Source of the DNA: Oryzicola mucosus
GTDB lineage: Bacteria > Pseudomonadota > Alphaproteobacteria > Rhizobiales > Rhizobiaceae
Assembly (NCBI RefSeq): GCF_014534685.1
Contig: NZ_JACVVX010000001.1
Span: 434,001-498,000, forward strand
Reading direction: 5' to 3'
Length of the DNA: 64,000 nt
Part shown: positions 26,789 through 36,808 of the stretch, in pieces
Numbering within the stretch: position 1 is the stretch's first letter
Layout of the letters: each line of letters opens with the position of its first letter
Notes under the pieces: model-generated
Databases searched by the model: none
What the model was told of the DNA's origin: nothing
What the model saw: only the letters and a program-made list of their open reading frames with translations
Program-made: the position numbers and the translations under genes

Positions 26789-28729
26789 TCAGCGAAACTG
26801 CAGGAGTCCTCGCTCTCGAATGAAATCGGCTCCCGCGACGCTAATGTGCCCGGCGTCCCGAAACAATATGACGCCATCGCGCGTCGGATCGCAGGTTGTT
26901 TCGTCGCAAAAGATGTCAAAGATATCGACCACGGTTACACCCTCAAGCGAACGAAGACGATCGAGCAAGCGCCGGGCCTCCGCCCTGTAGGTCTCGGCGG
27001 CGCTGCGGGAAAAACGACAATCCTCTCGAACGCCGCCGACGATCAGCCCCACCTCTCGCCTTTCGACACATGCGGAAAGATCGACAAGAGTTGTGGGCGT
27101 CGGCCCAACGACGATAACCTTTTTGCCGCTTTCAACGAGTTTTGTCAGTGTATTAACGAAGTGGGCAGTCCCAAGTTCGAACTTCATCGGGCGCAACGAA
27201 AGGTGACCCTGCTCATCAACGAGACCAGCAAGCGTCGCTTTTCCCAGGATTTGTGAAAAGGTGCTGGAAATAATAACCGTCTTTACTTCTTCGTGCGACA
27301 ATAGAAAATTATATACCTGATTGTTGAACCGAACACATCTTTCAGCCCAGGAACGATCTTGATAGCTTCCATGCTCAATCTGGGCGATACCGACAGCAGG
27401 AGCACAACTGGACATCGTTGCTTGTTGTATTGGATCGAAATGCGCCGGAAGTGCGCGAGCTATATGCATCGCAAAACTGTCGCCCCAAAGCAGCGTACTC
27501 GGATTCTCACCCGTTCGACATGTTTGAGCGTCGCGGAAGCCTTTTTCATCCTCACAAGATCGATCCAAACCGTAGTTTGGCTGAAACAACGTCGCATAAT
27601 CACGAGGACCGATGCGCAAATCAGACAGAGAAACGGCGAGAACCCATACCGCGACCGTCGCCGCGATGAACCCGCCAGCGACCGGCCAACGGAATCCGTT
27701 AAATCGCATCATGTGAAGGGGACGCTCAATACCCCGGTGCAGCGCAACGGCGAGAATGACCGATACGCCCAACAACACCAAGCGTGTGGGCAGCGGTATC
27801 TCTTGCCCAATATAAGCATTTTCTGCGAATGCAAAAAGCGGCCAGTGTACCAAGTAGAGCGAGTAGGAAAGGCCCCCTAGCCAATAACCCGTTGCAGAGA
27901 TGGGATCGTGCTTGTTGAGAAATGACGGTCGTCCGGCGATCAGCACAGCGGTGCAGAGCGCAACAAAAAACGCATCGACACTTGGGTGCGGGAAGCCGAG
28001 CGCCTGGCCCGGCGTCGCTATCGGAACCGCCAGAAGGATCAACAGCGCCACAGGACCCACCCGGGTAACGACTGCGCGCGTTTTCGGCGTCAGATGGTGT
28101 TCGCCCAAGGCAACGACCGCCCCAATTATAAGCTCCCACGCACGGGTGGGAAGCAGATAGAACGTGGCAACCGGACTGCGCGTAACCAGAAAGAAGCAGG
28201 CTGCAATGCTGAGCGCCAGGCCGGCGAGCATCATGGGCATCCAAAAGCGTCGCGGCGCCAGAACCATCGCAACCGGCGCTATTAAATAGAATTGCTCCTC
28301 CAGCGAAAGTGACCAGACATGCAACTGCACGTTCTGCTTCGCAGCGGCGCTGAAGTAATCAGTGGTTTGCCAGAGTTCGATGTTGGCGGTGAATGTCAGG
28401 GCACCGAACAGAGTGTCGAGGTAGCGCTGCATCTCCGCGTCTGTTAGCAGCCAGAGCGCAGCTATGCCCGTCACCGCATAGACGGTTAGTGCTGCCGGTA
28501 GCAGGCGCTTAGCCCGATTGAGGAAAAATACCGGAATGCTGAAGGTTCTCGCCGTCAGGCTGCGCGCGATCATGCGCGTGATGAGATAGCCCGAAATTAC
28601 GAGAAATATATCCACCCCAAGAAAGCCGCCGGGGAAGCCTGGCAGGCCCGCATGAAAAAGCACCACCATACCGATGGCGAGGGCGCGTAAGATTTGGATG
28701 TCCGTACGCAAGTCCCGCGTCTTTTTCAT
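26789..28729 (-). CDS. Acyltransferase 3 family protein with C-terminal SGNH domain (OafA type)
   Basis: A 646-residue membrane acyltransferase. The N-terminal acyltransferase-3 domain (about 8-345) opens with TDIQILRALAIGMVVLFHAG and GGFLGVDIFLVISGYLI and has around ten membrane helices. It is followed by a periplasmic SGNH hydrolase-like domain with LLWGDSFAMH (Ser near 413) and a C-terminal catalytic DAGHISVAGADF. Such fusions O-acetylate surface polysaccharides. The ATG at 28729 gives the canonical N terminus and has GGAG upstream. It probably acetylates a sugar of the island's polymer after export of the lipid-linked unit. Confidence 0.9.
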   Translation of the reverse strand: MKKTRDLRTDIQILRALAIGMVVLFHAGLPGFPGGFLGVDIFLVISGYLITRMIARSLTARTFSIPVFFLNRAKRLLPAALTVYAVTGIAALWLLTDAEMQRYLDTLFGALTFTANIELWQTTDYFSAAAKQNVQLHVWSLSLEEQFYLIAPVAMVLAPRRFWMPMMLAGLALSIAACFFLVTRSPVATFYLLPTRAWELIIGAVVALGEHHLTPKTRAVVTRVGPVALLILLAVPIATPGQALGFPHPSVDAFFVALCTAVLIAGRPSFLNKHDPISATGYWLGGLSYSLYLVHWPLFAFAENAYIGQEIPLPTRLVLLGVSVILAVALHRGIERPLHMMRFNGFRWPVAGGFIAATVAVWVLAVSLSDLRIGPRDYATLFQPNYGLDRSCEDEKGFRDAQTCRTGENPSTLLWGDSFAMHIARALPAHFDPIQQATMSSCAPAVGIAQIEHGSYQDRSWAERCVRFNNQVYNFLLSHEEVKTVIISSTFSQILGKATLAGLVDEQGHLSLRPMKFELGTAHFVNTLTKLVESGKKVIVVGPTPTTLVDLSACVERREVGLIVGGVREDCRFSRSAAETYRAEARRLLDRLRSLEGVTVVDIFDIFCDETTCDPTRDGVILFRDAGHISVAGADFIRERGLLQFR

Positions 28730-29054
28730 GCGCGGCCGCTCCGATCCGTTTGCATCTATCATCGCAAGGTGAAAATTACAGCTACTCGGTTGTGACTGTG
28801 ACGGACAGCAGGCCGTATACACCCAGGCACGGATCGGACCTGGCGCGCCCATAGACCGACCCGGATGAAGTCTTTGTCGTCATACAGGTCGACAATTTCG
28901 GTTTACTGGATCTCGACTGGGGCCCGGCGCTGGGGAGGCCGCCGGCCTGTGTCGGTCAATCGGATCGGTTCCAAGCGCGTGCGGGATCCAGATCGTCGGC
29001 GGGAGGTTGCTCCCCTCAAGGGATGCGTTCGGATCAACACTCTTTTGCGCGGGG
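28730..29054. other. Gap inside the island, nothing recognised
   Basis: About 325 bp between the acyltransferase and the next glycosyltransferase. I see no gene, tRNA, strong hairpin or clear promoter. A plus-strand frame crossing it is not coding-like. Confidence 0.5.
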
Positions 29055-30305
29055 TTAGTGTACACCGAGGCTTCTGGCCAGACGTCCGATCTGCCCGACG
29101 ATCTCGGAAGGGCTTACGATTGTCCGCATGTCTTCAAGACCAGAATAAGAGATACGATCTGCTTTCCAGTCCAATACCAATTTTTCCAGCCCAACTACTA
29201 TGGAGGTCGGTTCATCGACATTGCAGAAGTACCCGAGCTTGAAACGATCATTCATCTCTCTAGAGACACCTTGTTCAGGCGAAATGAAAAGGATCGGACG
29301 ACCGACCTCGCAATAGTCGACAATCTTGCTTGGAAAGAATATTCCATTTTCCACCGATGCTTCTATGAGCAAGAGCGCATCCGACTCCTCCATTTGCTGG
29401 AAACAGGCTTGAAACGATAAGTTTGGCAAAAACGTCACGACTTTTGACAATTGCAACTTCTCGACTTCTGCCTTTATGCCGTCGTCAATCTTCCCGATTA
29501 GCTCAAGTTCGAACCTGATTTCCGTGTGGCGATTGGCAACCTCAGCTAAAGCACGAAGGAAGCCTCTCGGATTTCGTTCAACTGAAAGATTGCCCGCGTG
29601 GCTGATACGAAACCGGTCCTTTTTTCCAGTTGGTGCGTGGCCCCTAAAGCCTAGTCCAATATGCGGCACGACATGCATGCGCTTGGGGTCGGAGATGAGC
29701 AAAGGCTCAGCCAAGTAACGCATCAGCCGCTCTGATGGAAATGTGTTGAGATCGGCGACAGCCGCTGCCTCGCTTAGATAGCGCTCTGTAAAAAAACGCC
29801 GGAGTGGCGAGATGGGATAGTTATACGGAGCTGGAAATAGATGCGGTGGCGGGTCGTTCCAATTTGCAATCCATGGCACGCCAGCGGCGCGCTTGACGAT
29901 CAGGCCTGGAAGATGGGCGATGCACGACGTTGATCGGGTCAACATCAGGTCGAACGGCCTAACAGCATGGATTTCAAGCGCTGCACGAGCGACCTTCGCT
30001 GCCCAGATCGCGCCGGGAACGGGATGCCGTCCCGTTGCAATCGCCCAGGCGGCTCGCCCGATCTTTTTCAGGCTGCCATGGTTTCCCGCGGCTGGGATTT
30101 GCCGCACGATAGGACGAAGTGGCTGCCATGGGCTTTCCCACGTGTCCGTGTAGCCAAAATCAGAGACTGCTGAAGCGGAAAACACGGTTACTTCCCAGCC
30201 TTCATCGAGCATTGCCAGGGCAAGCTTGCTGTTGACCAACGCCTCCGAAAAGAAATTGGGTGCGAAGGAAGGCGCGAACATCAGAACATTGGGCTTTTTT
30301 TTCAC
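29055..30305 (-). CDS. Glycosyltransferase, GT4-like
   Basis: A 416-residue cytoplasmic GT-B enzyme. The N-terminal Rossmann part begins NVLMFAPSFAPNFFSEALVNSKLALAM, and the C-terminal half contains HAGNLSVERNPRGFLRALAEV and LLIEASVENGIFFPSKIVDY. The nucleotide-sugar-binding E-x7-E region is diverged (NGIFFPSKIVDYCEVGRP) compared with the other GT4 enzymes here, so the donor may differ. It starts with GTG, overlapping the pyruvyltransferase stop by four bases (GTGA). Confidence 0.82.
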   Translation of the reverse strand: MKKKPNVLMFAPSFAPNFFSEALVNSKLALAMLDEGWEVTVFSASAVSDFGYTDTWESPWQPLRPIVRQIPAAGNHGSLKKIGRAAWAIATGRHPVPGAIWAAKVARAALEIHAVRPFDLMLTRSTSCIAHLPGLIVKRAAGVPWIANWNDPPPHLFPAPYNYPISPLRRFFTERYLSEAAAVADLNTFPSERLMRYLAEPLLISDPKRMHVVPHIGLGFRGHAPTGKKDRFRISHAGNLSVERNPRGFLRALAEVANRHTEIRFELELIGKIDDGIKAEVEKLQLSKVVTFLPNLSFQACFQQMEESDALLLIEASVENGIFFPSKIVDYCEVGRPILFISPEQGVSREMNDRFKLGYFCNVDEPTSIVVGLEKLVLDWKADRISYSGLEDMRTIVSPSEIVGQIGRLARSLGVH

Positions 30306-31450
30306 TGACCTTTCTCACTCTCCAGAAAGGTCGCGAGAGCTTGTTCACCCCGACGCGCGTTCATGCATTGACGGCTCAAGGCCCGCTCCAATGCAGGTGC
30401 TGTTTGTTCTCGATGCGCGAGAAGGGCTTCTGCAAGCGTGCACAAATGATCCGCATCAACCGATGGAGAAACAGCAAAAGCCGCAAGTTCTGGCACGACC
30501 GTACGCAGGTTACGCAGCTTCGGTTCGATTTCAATTGCGATGAACGGTGTTCGTGAAAGCAAAGAAAAAATAGCGCCATGAAAGCGGGACGTGATCACTA
30601 AGTCCTGGTTGCCGATCACCTCCCAGAATCGTTCAAGTTTATCTTCCTCCGCGTTCCAGACGTGTACCTCTTCGTTGGCAGCTGCCATTTCGCTCAGGTA
30701 CATTTCATCATGCGGCGACAGCGCCAAGAATTGAACCTTATGCCCTAAGGTTCTCAACTTTTGTGCTGCCGCAATCTGGCGTTGGAAAAACCGGGCATCC
30801 AGAGTCCCCCAATCGCGCAAGATGATTCCAACGCGACTTGCCTGCCCTCCGGTCTGGCGCCGATCGCGCGGACGATGCACCATCCCCGCAAAGGCATCGG
30901 TGAAGCAAAGGTCTGCTGAGACGACGAGGTTCTCCACCCCATTGCTGCGGCAGAACTCTTCAGACAGGGCATCTCGAACCCAAACGAAAGCCATACGGCG
31001 CAGCAAGGCAGCGGCGACTTCGGCAGAGGCGGCATCGTTGAATGGACCGACTCCTATGCCAATGGCAATTTTAGGGACGTGCTGCAAACGCGCGCGCCTC
31101 ATCCGAGTTCGGATCGAAGATACAACCGACGATGGCGACAGTAGCTTTTGCACGAGCACTTTCCGGCGTGGCTGAAGAGGGTCGGGGACGGTGTCCGTGC
31201 TGTTGAAGGAGAAGAACTGGGTGCCACCGCCATACACGATCAAATTCGGCGAGCCAGTCACATTCTTTTCTGATCGGAGTCCCGATAGACGAGCATCTTT
31301 GTAGGCGATATTCCCACGAACGCTCAGTGGCTGCGCTTGGCCTTTGAACAGCGCAGCGCAGGCGACTAGAAGGGCGTCGTCGCCGAAATTGCCTTCGTGG
31401 TAGTTGCCTAGGAGACTCACGTGGTTCGCGCTGATCTGCACTGCTGTCAT
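30302..31450 (-). CDS. Polysaccharide pyruvyl transferase family protein
   Basis: A 382-residue enzyme of the CsaB/WcaK/AmsJ family (PF04230), which transfers pyruvate from phosphoenolpyruvate to form ketals on sugars, adding negative charge to the polymer. Visible are the N-terminal GNYHEGNFGDDALL motif near residue 16, the YGGGTQFFS loop near 72, and the C-terminal SRFHGAIFSLLSRTPFIAIE signature. ATG at 31450. It is coupled to the downstream glycosyltransferase by a GTGA overlap. Confidence 0.9.
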   Translation of the reverse strand: MTAVQISANHVSLLGNYHEGNFGDDALLVACAALFKGQAQPLSVRGNIAYKDARLSGLRSEKNVTGSPNLIVYGGGTQFFSFNSTDTVPDPLQPRRKVLVQKLLSPSSVVSSIRTRMRRARLQHVPKIAIGIGVGPFNDAASAEVAAALLRRMAFVWVRDALSEEFCRSNGVENLVVSADLCFTDAFAGMVHRPRDRRQTGGQASRVGIILRDWGTLDARFFQRQIAAAQKLRTLGHKVQFLALSPHDEMYLSEMAAANEEVHVWNAEEDKLERFWEVIGNQDLVITSRFHGAIFSLLSRTPFIAIEIEPKLRNLRTVVPELAAFAVSPSVDADHLCTLAEALLAHREQTAPALERALSRQCMNARRGEQALATFLESEKGQ

Positions 31451-31512
31451 CTACGGACCTGTGAAAATGGATATCATCAACGCAGAGATTTGCACCGGTT
31501 GTGGATCCGGTT

Positions 31513-32625
31513 TCAAACTGCTGAGAGAAGCGTATCGGCGATCTTGCGAGATGCCGTCCCGTCTCCATAGGGATTGTCAATCTCAGTCATCCGCCTGTGA
31601 AGAGCGCGATCATCAGCGAGGCGATTGAACGCGTCAACAATGGCTCCCGTATCGGTGCCGACCAAGATGTTGCATCCAGCCTCGATCGCTTCTGGCCGTT
31701 CCGTGGTTTTTCGGAGGACCAAAACCGGGCAAGCGAAGCACGGCGCCTCTTCTTGAATGCCGCCGGAATCGCTCAGCGCCAAATAGCTCCGCTGCATGAC
31801 AATCAGCAGATCATTGTAGCTCAAAGGCTTCAGCAAACGGATATTTCCAATGTTGGCGAGGCTTTCCATCACCACTCCATGAATGTTTGGATTGGGATGT
31901 ACAGGCCAGACAAAGACGAAGTCAGGACGCTCTTTGGCGATCTTGCGGATGGCGGCAATGATCGAGGTGATGCCCTCGCCGAAACTTTCGCGACGGTGCG
32001 CCGAGACCAACACTACGCGCGCGTTGCTGTCGGTCAGTTCGGGTAAGGCAGCGCGCAACATATCCGATGGCGGTAGATTCTTCGCGGCGATTGTAAGCGC
32101 CGCGTCGATAGACGTGTTGCCAACGACATGGACATGGTCATGGATGCCCTCCGCGGCAAGATTACCCGCTGCGGTCAGCGTCGGGGCGAAGTGCCAGCGC
32201 GCCGTGATTGAAACCGCACGACGGTTGAATTCTTCTGGGAAAGGCGAATGAACGTCGCCAGATCTCAGTCCAGCCTCCACATGCGCGCACGGAATGCCAC
32301 GATAATACGCCAACAACGAACCGACAAAGGCGCTGGCGGTGTCTCCTTGGACGATCACGAGGTCCGCATCTTCCGGCAACAACCCGTCAAGTCCCTCGAG
32401 AACCCTCGCCGTAATGCCGGCAAGGGATTGGTTGTGTTTCATCGTGTCGAGTTTGATGTCGGCATCGCAGCCGAAGGTGTGAAATACATCCTCGACAAGT
32501 TCTCGATGCTGCCCCGTCAAAATAACGGTCGTCCTGACATTCTCCTTTTTCCGCAACTCGATGTTCAGCGGCAAAAGCTTGATTGCCTCTGGTCGAGTTC
32601 CAAGGACAAGCACGAAGTGTTTCAT
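31513..32625 (-). CDS. wecB: UDP-N-acetylglucosamine 2-epimerase (non-hydrolysing)
   Basis: A 370-residue enzyme making UDP-ManNAc from UDP-GlcNAc. Signatures: LGTRPEAIKLLPL at the N terminus, VIVQGDTASAFVGSLLAYY, PCAHVEAGLRSGD, and the nucleotide-binding SDSGGIQEEAP near residue 285. Length is exactly right. No wecC (UDP-ManNAc dehydrogenase) is present in the island, so the polymer may contain ManNAc itself rather than the uronic acid, unless wecC lies elsewhere. Confidence 0.95.
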   Translation of the reverse strand: MKHFVLVLGTRPEAIKLLPLNIELRKKENVRTTVILTGQHRELVEDVFHTFGCDADIKLDTMKHNQSLAGITARVLEGLDGLLPEDADLVIVQGDTASAFVGSLLAYYRGIPCAHVEAGLRSGDVHSPFPEEFNRRAVSITARWHFAPTLTAAGNLAAEGIHDHVHVVGNTSIDAALTIAAKNLPPSDMLRAALPELTDSNARVVLVSAHRRESFGEGITSIIAAIRKIAKERPDFVFVWPVHPNPNIHGVVMESLANIGNIRLLKPLSYNDLLIVMQRSYLALSDSGGIQEEAPCFACPVLVLRKTTERPEAIEAGCNILVGTDTGAIVDAFNRLADDRALHRRMTEIDNPYGDGTASRKIADTLLSAV

Positions 32626-32763
32626 TAACAGTCCTCAGAAGTCCTGCCGCTCAAAGATACGCAGCAGAGAGAAGCTGGGCACATATCGTCCCCCGCAGGA
32701 TTGGAGCGTGACAGCATTGATGTGCAAAAGCTGAATTCTCACAAACGCCGGGCGGAGATGAAG

Positions 32764-33903
32764 TTATTGCCCCGAAAATGACTGTCGGACACCGGAGCAT
32801 CCCGCAGCGTGTTGATAGATTTCTGTAAACTCAGTGCTCGTCTTGGCCCAAGACAGTGTAGCTCTAATCCAGGCCATGCCGCGTGCGCCCATCACCGCAA
32901 GTTCGGAGTCCGGTGTTGAGGTCAGCGTTGCAATCCCTCTTTCAAGGCCTTCCAGGGCGGGATCAACCCACCAGCCGCAACCTTCGCTTTCCACAGCCTT
33001 CCACGGAGTCCCGGTCGACGCCAAAACGGGCCGTCCCATGGCAAGTGCCTCGGCCACGACAACCCCGAAATTCTCCGTAAAACTCGGCAACACCAACGCA
33101 TGAGCCGCAGCAAGTTCGAGCTTTTTGTCCGCGCCATAGGCCGGACCTGCAATTGTGATACGCGTATGCATTCCAAGGCTCACAATCAGGGATTCGAGTT
33201 CAGAACGGTGGCTGTCTTCGTCGGGTCCAACCAGTTTCAAGTGCCAGGATGCTGACCCAGCATGCGCGAAAGCCCGGATAAGAGTATGAAGATTTTTCAC
33301 CGGATGTAATCTGCCAAGAAAAAGCAGCCGGCGCTCGTGTCCGGATAGGTTCATGGCGGTTGGGGCTTCGGGAAGGTCAATCCCAAAAGGGACTTCTCGC
33401 ACCTGACCCATGCCAACAGCGGCATTTACTATCTCTGCTTCAGCTTGGGATGTCACATGAACTGCCGATGCGGTGCGCAGATCGCGTCGCTGATACAACG
33501 CCCAAGCAATGTCTTTGCGCATATTTTTATGCTGACGCGCCCACGGCAGAAGCATGCCGTGTACGCTGATCACCGTCCCGACAGCGCTCTTTCTTGCCGA
33601 TCTTACAGCCGCATGATTCAGCGGATGCCAGAGGCCATGGCTGTGCACGACAAAACTCATGCCCGGAGGAAATCCCTCGAGCGCCTGTTTAAGGACAACG
33701 TTCCTTTTCAATGGGTGGACGAGATGCGTTGTGGACACGATTGTGGTAAGTCGACGCAAGTCAGAACCGTCGTCCAGGAAACGAGTCAGGAACCGACTTA
33801 CTATTCCTTGGTCCTGCAGCGCGGCGGCAAGTGCGGTCACCGCGGCGGCGATACCACCCGCTTGCCGACGTAAATCAGGGACAACATGAAGCACCCCGAT
33901 CAT
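32764..33903 (-). CDS. Glycosyltransferase family 4
   Basis: A 379-residue GT-B glycosyltransferase. The N terminus MIGVLHVVPDLRRQAGGIAA is the acceptor-side glycine loop; the C-terminal domain has LLFLGRLHPVKNLHTLIRAF and the E-x7-E donor motif PSFTENFGVVVAEALAMGRP near residue 285. The ATG at 33903 is chosen with AAGG upstream; a TTG start 16 codons earlier is possible. A 203-bp A+T-rich gap separates it from the next GT4 upstream and could hold an internal promoter. Donor and linkage cannot be read. Confidence 0.88.
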   Translation of the reverse strand: MIGVLHVVPDLRRQAGGIAAAVTALAAALQDQGIVSRFLTRFLDDGSDLRRLTTIVSTTHLVHPLKRNVVLKQALEGFPPGMSFVVHSHGLWHPLNHAAVRSARKSAVGTVISVHGMLLPWARQHKNMRKDIAWALYQRRDLRTASAVHVTSQAEAEIVNAAVGMGQVREVPFGIDLPEAPTAMNLSGHERRLLFLGRLHPVKNLHTLIRAFAHAGSASWHLKLVGPDEDSHRSELESLIVSLGMHTRITIAGPAYGADKKLELAAAHALVLPSFTENFGVVVAEALAMGRPVLASTGTPWKAVESEGCGWWVDPALEGLERGIATLTSTPDSELAVMGARGMAWIRATLSWAKTSTEFTEIYQHAAGCSGVRQSFSGQ

Positions 33904-34106
33904 CGGCGAGACCTTGTGAAACGTATAATTTTCGACAAACTCGCCCGCCAATCGATATGATAATTCAATTGAAGATCACGCTTGGTGAATTTGATCTGCA
34001 CAAGAAGGCACGACGCTGGACTGAATATAAGTATCAAAGGCAGGCGCCTCTTATAAACCCGCGATCGGACTTTCTTTGAAAGCTTAATAGTATGTCCTGG
34101 CGCACT

Positions 34107-35240
34107 CTACCTTTTTCGCTCAACCAACTCACGCGCGGTAGCTCTGACCGCGTCCGTGAATTGTGACGGGTTGAACCGCTCGCGCACATCAGCAGAGCAC
34201 GCCACTGCCCGAACCTGCCACTCCACATCGCGCTCCAGCGCCACCAAAAGCTGCGCAGCTTCCACCTCTGTTCGATAAATTTGTGCTTGGTCGGTCACAA
34301 TTTCTTCTTGCCCGGTATCGGCGGGGGCCAACACAATCGCACCTGCGGCAGCCATCTCTGCGGTAGAAATTCCGAAGGCCTCAATACGGCAAGCATTTAG
34401 CCCATATTTGACTCGTCCGAGGAGTTTTTCCTTCTCGCGCGAGACCACGGCAGGGAGCATCTCGATCCAATCGTGTTCTGCCACGAGGGCTCGGATTCTG
34501 CGGACATAGCCATCCTCACCATGGGGGCCTGCGATCACGAGCCGACCAGGAAAGCCTGACGCTCGCGCCGCGCCCACGATTCGGATGCAAGCCTCGATCT
34601 CCTTCTCCGGCGAAATCCGACCGAAAACCAGCACTATGTTCTCGCGCTCTGACCACGCAAGCCCGACGGGAATCGTAGGTACAACCGGATGGATTACCCG
34701 CATGTCACCTTGGCGGCTCATCTTGCTCCGACGCAGCAGCCAGTTTGAGTTAGCTATAAAAATGTCGCCCGCGTTTCTACGCGGTCGGCCGGACACGAGC
34801 GCCGCGACCACCCGCGAAACCCGTGTCCGCAACGGTACGGCATCGCCATAGGGCAGCTGAGCCCGGACGTCCGGGCTCCAGTCCAGCGAAGAAAGAAAAT
34901 GCAGTGCCGGGCGCCCCCAGGGCAATGCGCCCGACGCAGAAACCCGGAGACTGTAGTCAGCGCCCACATTTGCCAGGGATCGAACAAAGTTGCCCGCAGC
35001 AATTGCCCCAACCGGTATTATCGTCTCAACCCTCGCCATGCGAAGAGTGATATCGGTAGGCTCAACCCGAGTGCCGGCGAGTGCGTTCAGCGCGTCGAGA
35101 TCAAAGCCAGATCGAGTGTAGACAGTCACATCATAGTCTTCGACCAAAGCGGCGATGATCCACATCGCCGCCGCTTCCGCGCCCCCTCGGCCCCAGATCG
35201 GATGCGCTACTATCGCCGTGGGCCTAGAAAAGGCCGTCAT
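34107..35240 (-). CDS. Glycosyltransferase family 4
   Basis: A 377-residue GT-B enzyme with the N-terminal AIVAHPIWGRGGAEAAAMWI loop and C-terminal VLVFGRISPEKEIEACIRIV; the E-x7-E motif reads RIEAFGISTAEMAAAG. Its ATG overlaps the flippase stop by four bases, so they are translationally coupled. It probably adds one sugar to the lipid-linked repeat unit on the cytoplasmic face. Confidence 0.87.
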   Translation of the reverse strand: MTAFSRPTAIVAHPIWGRGGAEAAAMWIIAALVEDYDVTVYTRSGFDLDALNALAGTRVEPTDITLRMARVETIIPVGAIAAGNFVRSLANVGADYSLRVSASGALPWGRPALHFLSSLDWSPDVRAQLPYGDAVPLRTRVSRVVAALVSGRPRRNAGDIFIANSNWLLRRSKMSRQGDMRVIHPVVPTIPVGLAWSERENIVLVFGRISPEKEIEACIRIVGAARASGFPGRLVIAGPHGEDGYVRRIRALVAEHDWIEMLPAVVSREKEKLLGRVKYGLNACRIEAFGISTAEMAAAGAIVLAPADTGQEEIVTDQAQIYRTEVEAAQLLVALERDVEWQVRAVACSADVRERFNPSQFTDAVRATARELVERKR

Positions 35241-36808
35241 GACTGCCTATTCACTCGCGAGACGAGGCCCGCCAACATCGCCCGTTCTTTGGCACTCAGT
35301 CCTAACCAGTAGGCCGAGACCCCGAATACAGCACTTGTCACTGCAATTGTTAACGCCAGCCGAGACAAGGATGGCGGCAGGAGTGAAGCGACAGCGATCG
35401 CGATAACTGTAGGTGGCACCGATGCGAAGGCTACCCTTGAGAGCGTTTCGATGCCCCATCGGCGCATGATTCCCGGTGCGCGGGACTGGAGGAGCAAAAT
35501 ACGAGCCACCACGACGATGCCTACGACAATGACCGAAACGCCAAGCGCGTCGCGGAAATCACCGGTCAGCACCCCCACGCCATAGCCTAACGGCAGTACC
35601 AGCAAGGAGAGACCGCCTGCGATGGATTGAAAACGGCCAACCTGTCCCATCGCCATGTTGGCCATCCCGGCGCCCACCGACGTCTGATCGACAAGTTGGC
35701 TCAAGATCAAAATCCTCGCAACAAAGGCTATGGTCGGATCCATGTCACCCAGCCAGAACAACAGCACGGTCGGCATTTCGACGACGAGCGGCACGGCGAG
35801 GGCGACAGCCACGAGCGTCGAAATCCTGCAAGCAGCCAGGGCGGCACCGACCATCTCGTTGCGGTCGCCGGATGCTTCTTTGCTGTAAACGCGCGGTGCC
35901 AGCACGACTTGGATCGAACTGGCCAGTTGCCGGAGCGCTCCTTGCATCTGATTGCCAATGGCAAAGGCAGCGCTAGCGGTCGGGCCACCCAGAACATTCA
36001 TGAGAACGGTAAGGCCCTGATTGCGCGCTACCGCTGAGAGCGAGCCCACAAGCGACCAAGAAAAGATCGCGCCATGCTTACGGTAGGCGGCCGGATTGAA
36101 GAACTGCGTCGGGCGTGGCCGCGTGAGAGGATCGTCATACAGTACCACGGCCATGCCGACCAGATTGGTTAAGATCGTCGAAGCGGCCATAATCGTCGCA
36201 TAGATTATCATGCGTTGACCGTCGTAGTACATTAACCCGTAACTTACAGGCACCAGCAGCCAGGATCGCGCAAGGTCCAGGAAGGCGAATACGGCGAAGC
36301 GTTCTTTGTACTGCAGATAGGCTTCATAAGGTGCAAGAAGGGTCCCAAACGCCGCCGTCCCCAACGTTATGAGAAACACGACCTGCACCGTTGAACGCAC
36401 GTCTTCCGGGACGACCAGCAGGTGAGCGACCACCCAGCTGCCGAGTGAGTATCCGATGAGCAGCACGCAGACAGCCGTCCAAAGGTGCAGGCCGAGCAAT
36501 GCATTGAACAGCTTTCCTCTGCTGTCAGCATCTTTGGCCTCCAAGGCGATCGCCCGCAGGCTCGTAGCCTGCATAGCGCCTGTCAGAAAACTGGTGAGCA
36601 ACGCAATGGACGTGGCGGCGGCATAGGAACCGAAATTCTCAGCACCGAGAGCGTTCAGCAGGAACGGGGTCGTCAGCAGTTTGGCTAAAGTCACACCGAC
36701 AATCTGCAGCCAAGTGACGACGCTGTTCGCCAGGATGCGACCGACACCGTATCGAAAACGTTCGCTGAGCGTGGATACTCTCACGAATTCATGCCTGGAG
36801 CTTTGCAT
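35237..36808 (-). CDS. Lipid-linked oligosaccharide flippase (Wzx, MATE/PST-like)
   Basis: About 523 residues with 12-14 hydrophobic helices (VVTWLQIVGVTLAKLLTTPFLLNALG; LGTAAFGTLLAPYEAYLQYKERF), typical of polysaccharide transporters that flip undecaprenyl-diphosphate-linked repeat units. The start is uncertain: ATG at 36808 (used here) overlaps the acetyltransferase end by 20 bp, while GTG at 36784 would sit just after its stop. It is coupled to the GT4 gene downstream. Confidence 0.87.
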   Translation of the reverse strand: MQSSRHEFVRVSTLSERFRYGVGRILANSVVTWLQIVGVTLAKLLTTPFLLNALGAENFGSYAAATSIALLTSFLTGAMQATSLRAIALEAKDADSRGKLFNALLGLHLWTAVCVLLIGYSLGSWVVAHLLVVPEDVRSTVQVVFLITLGTAAFGTLLAPYEAYLQYKERFAVFAFLDLARSWLLVPVSYGLMYYDGQRMIIYATIMAASTILTNLVGMAVVLYDDPLTRPRPTQFFNPAAYRKHGAIFSWSLVGSLSAVARNQGLTVLMNVLGGPTASAAFAIGNQMQGALRQLASSIQVVLAPRVYSKEASGDRNEMVGAALAACRISTLVAVALAVPLVVEMPTVLLFWLGDMDPTIAFVARILILSQLVDQTSVGAGMANMAMGQVGRFQSIAGGLSLLVLPLGYGVGVLTGDFRDALGVSVIVVGIVVVARILLLQSRAPGIMRRWGIETLSRVAFASVPPTVIAIAVASLLPPSLSRLALTIAVTSAVFGVSAYWLGLSAKERAMLAGLVSRVNRQS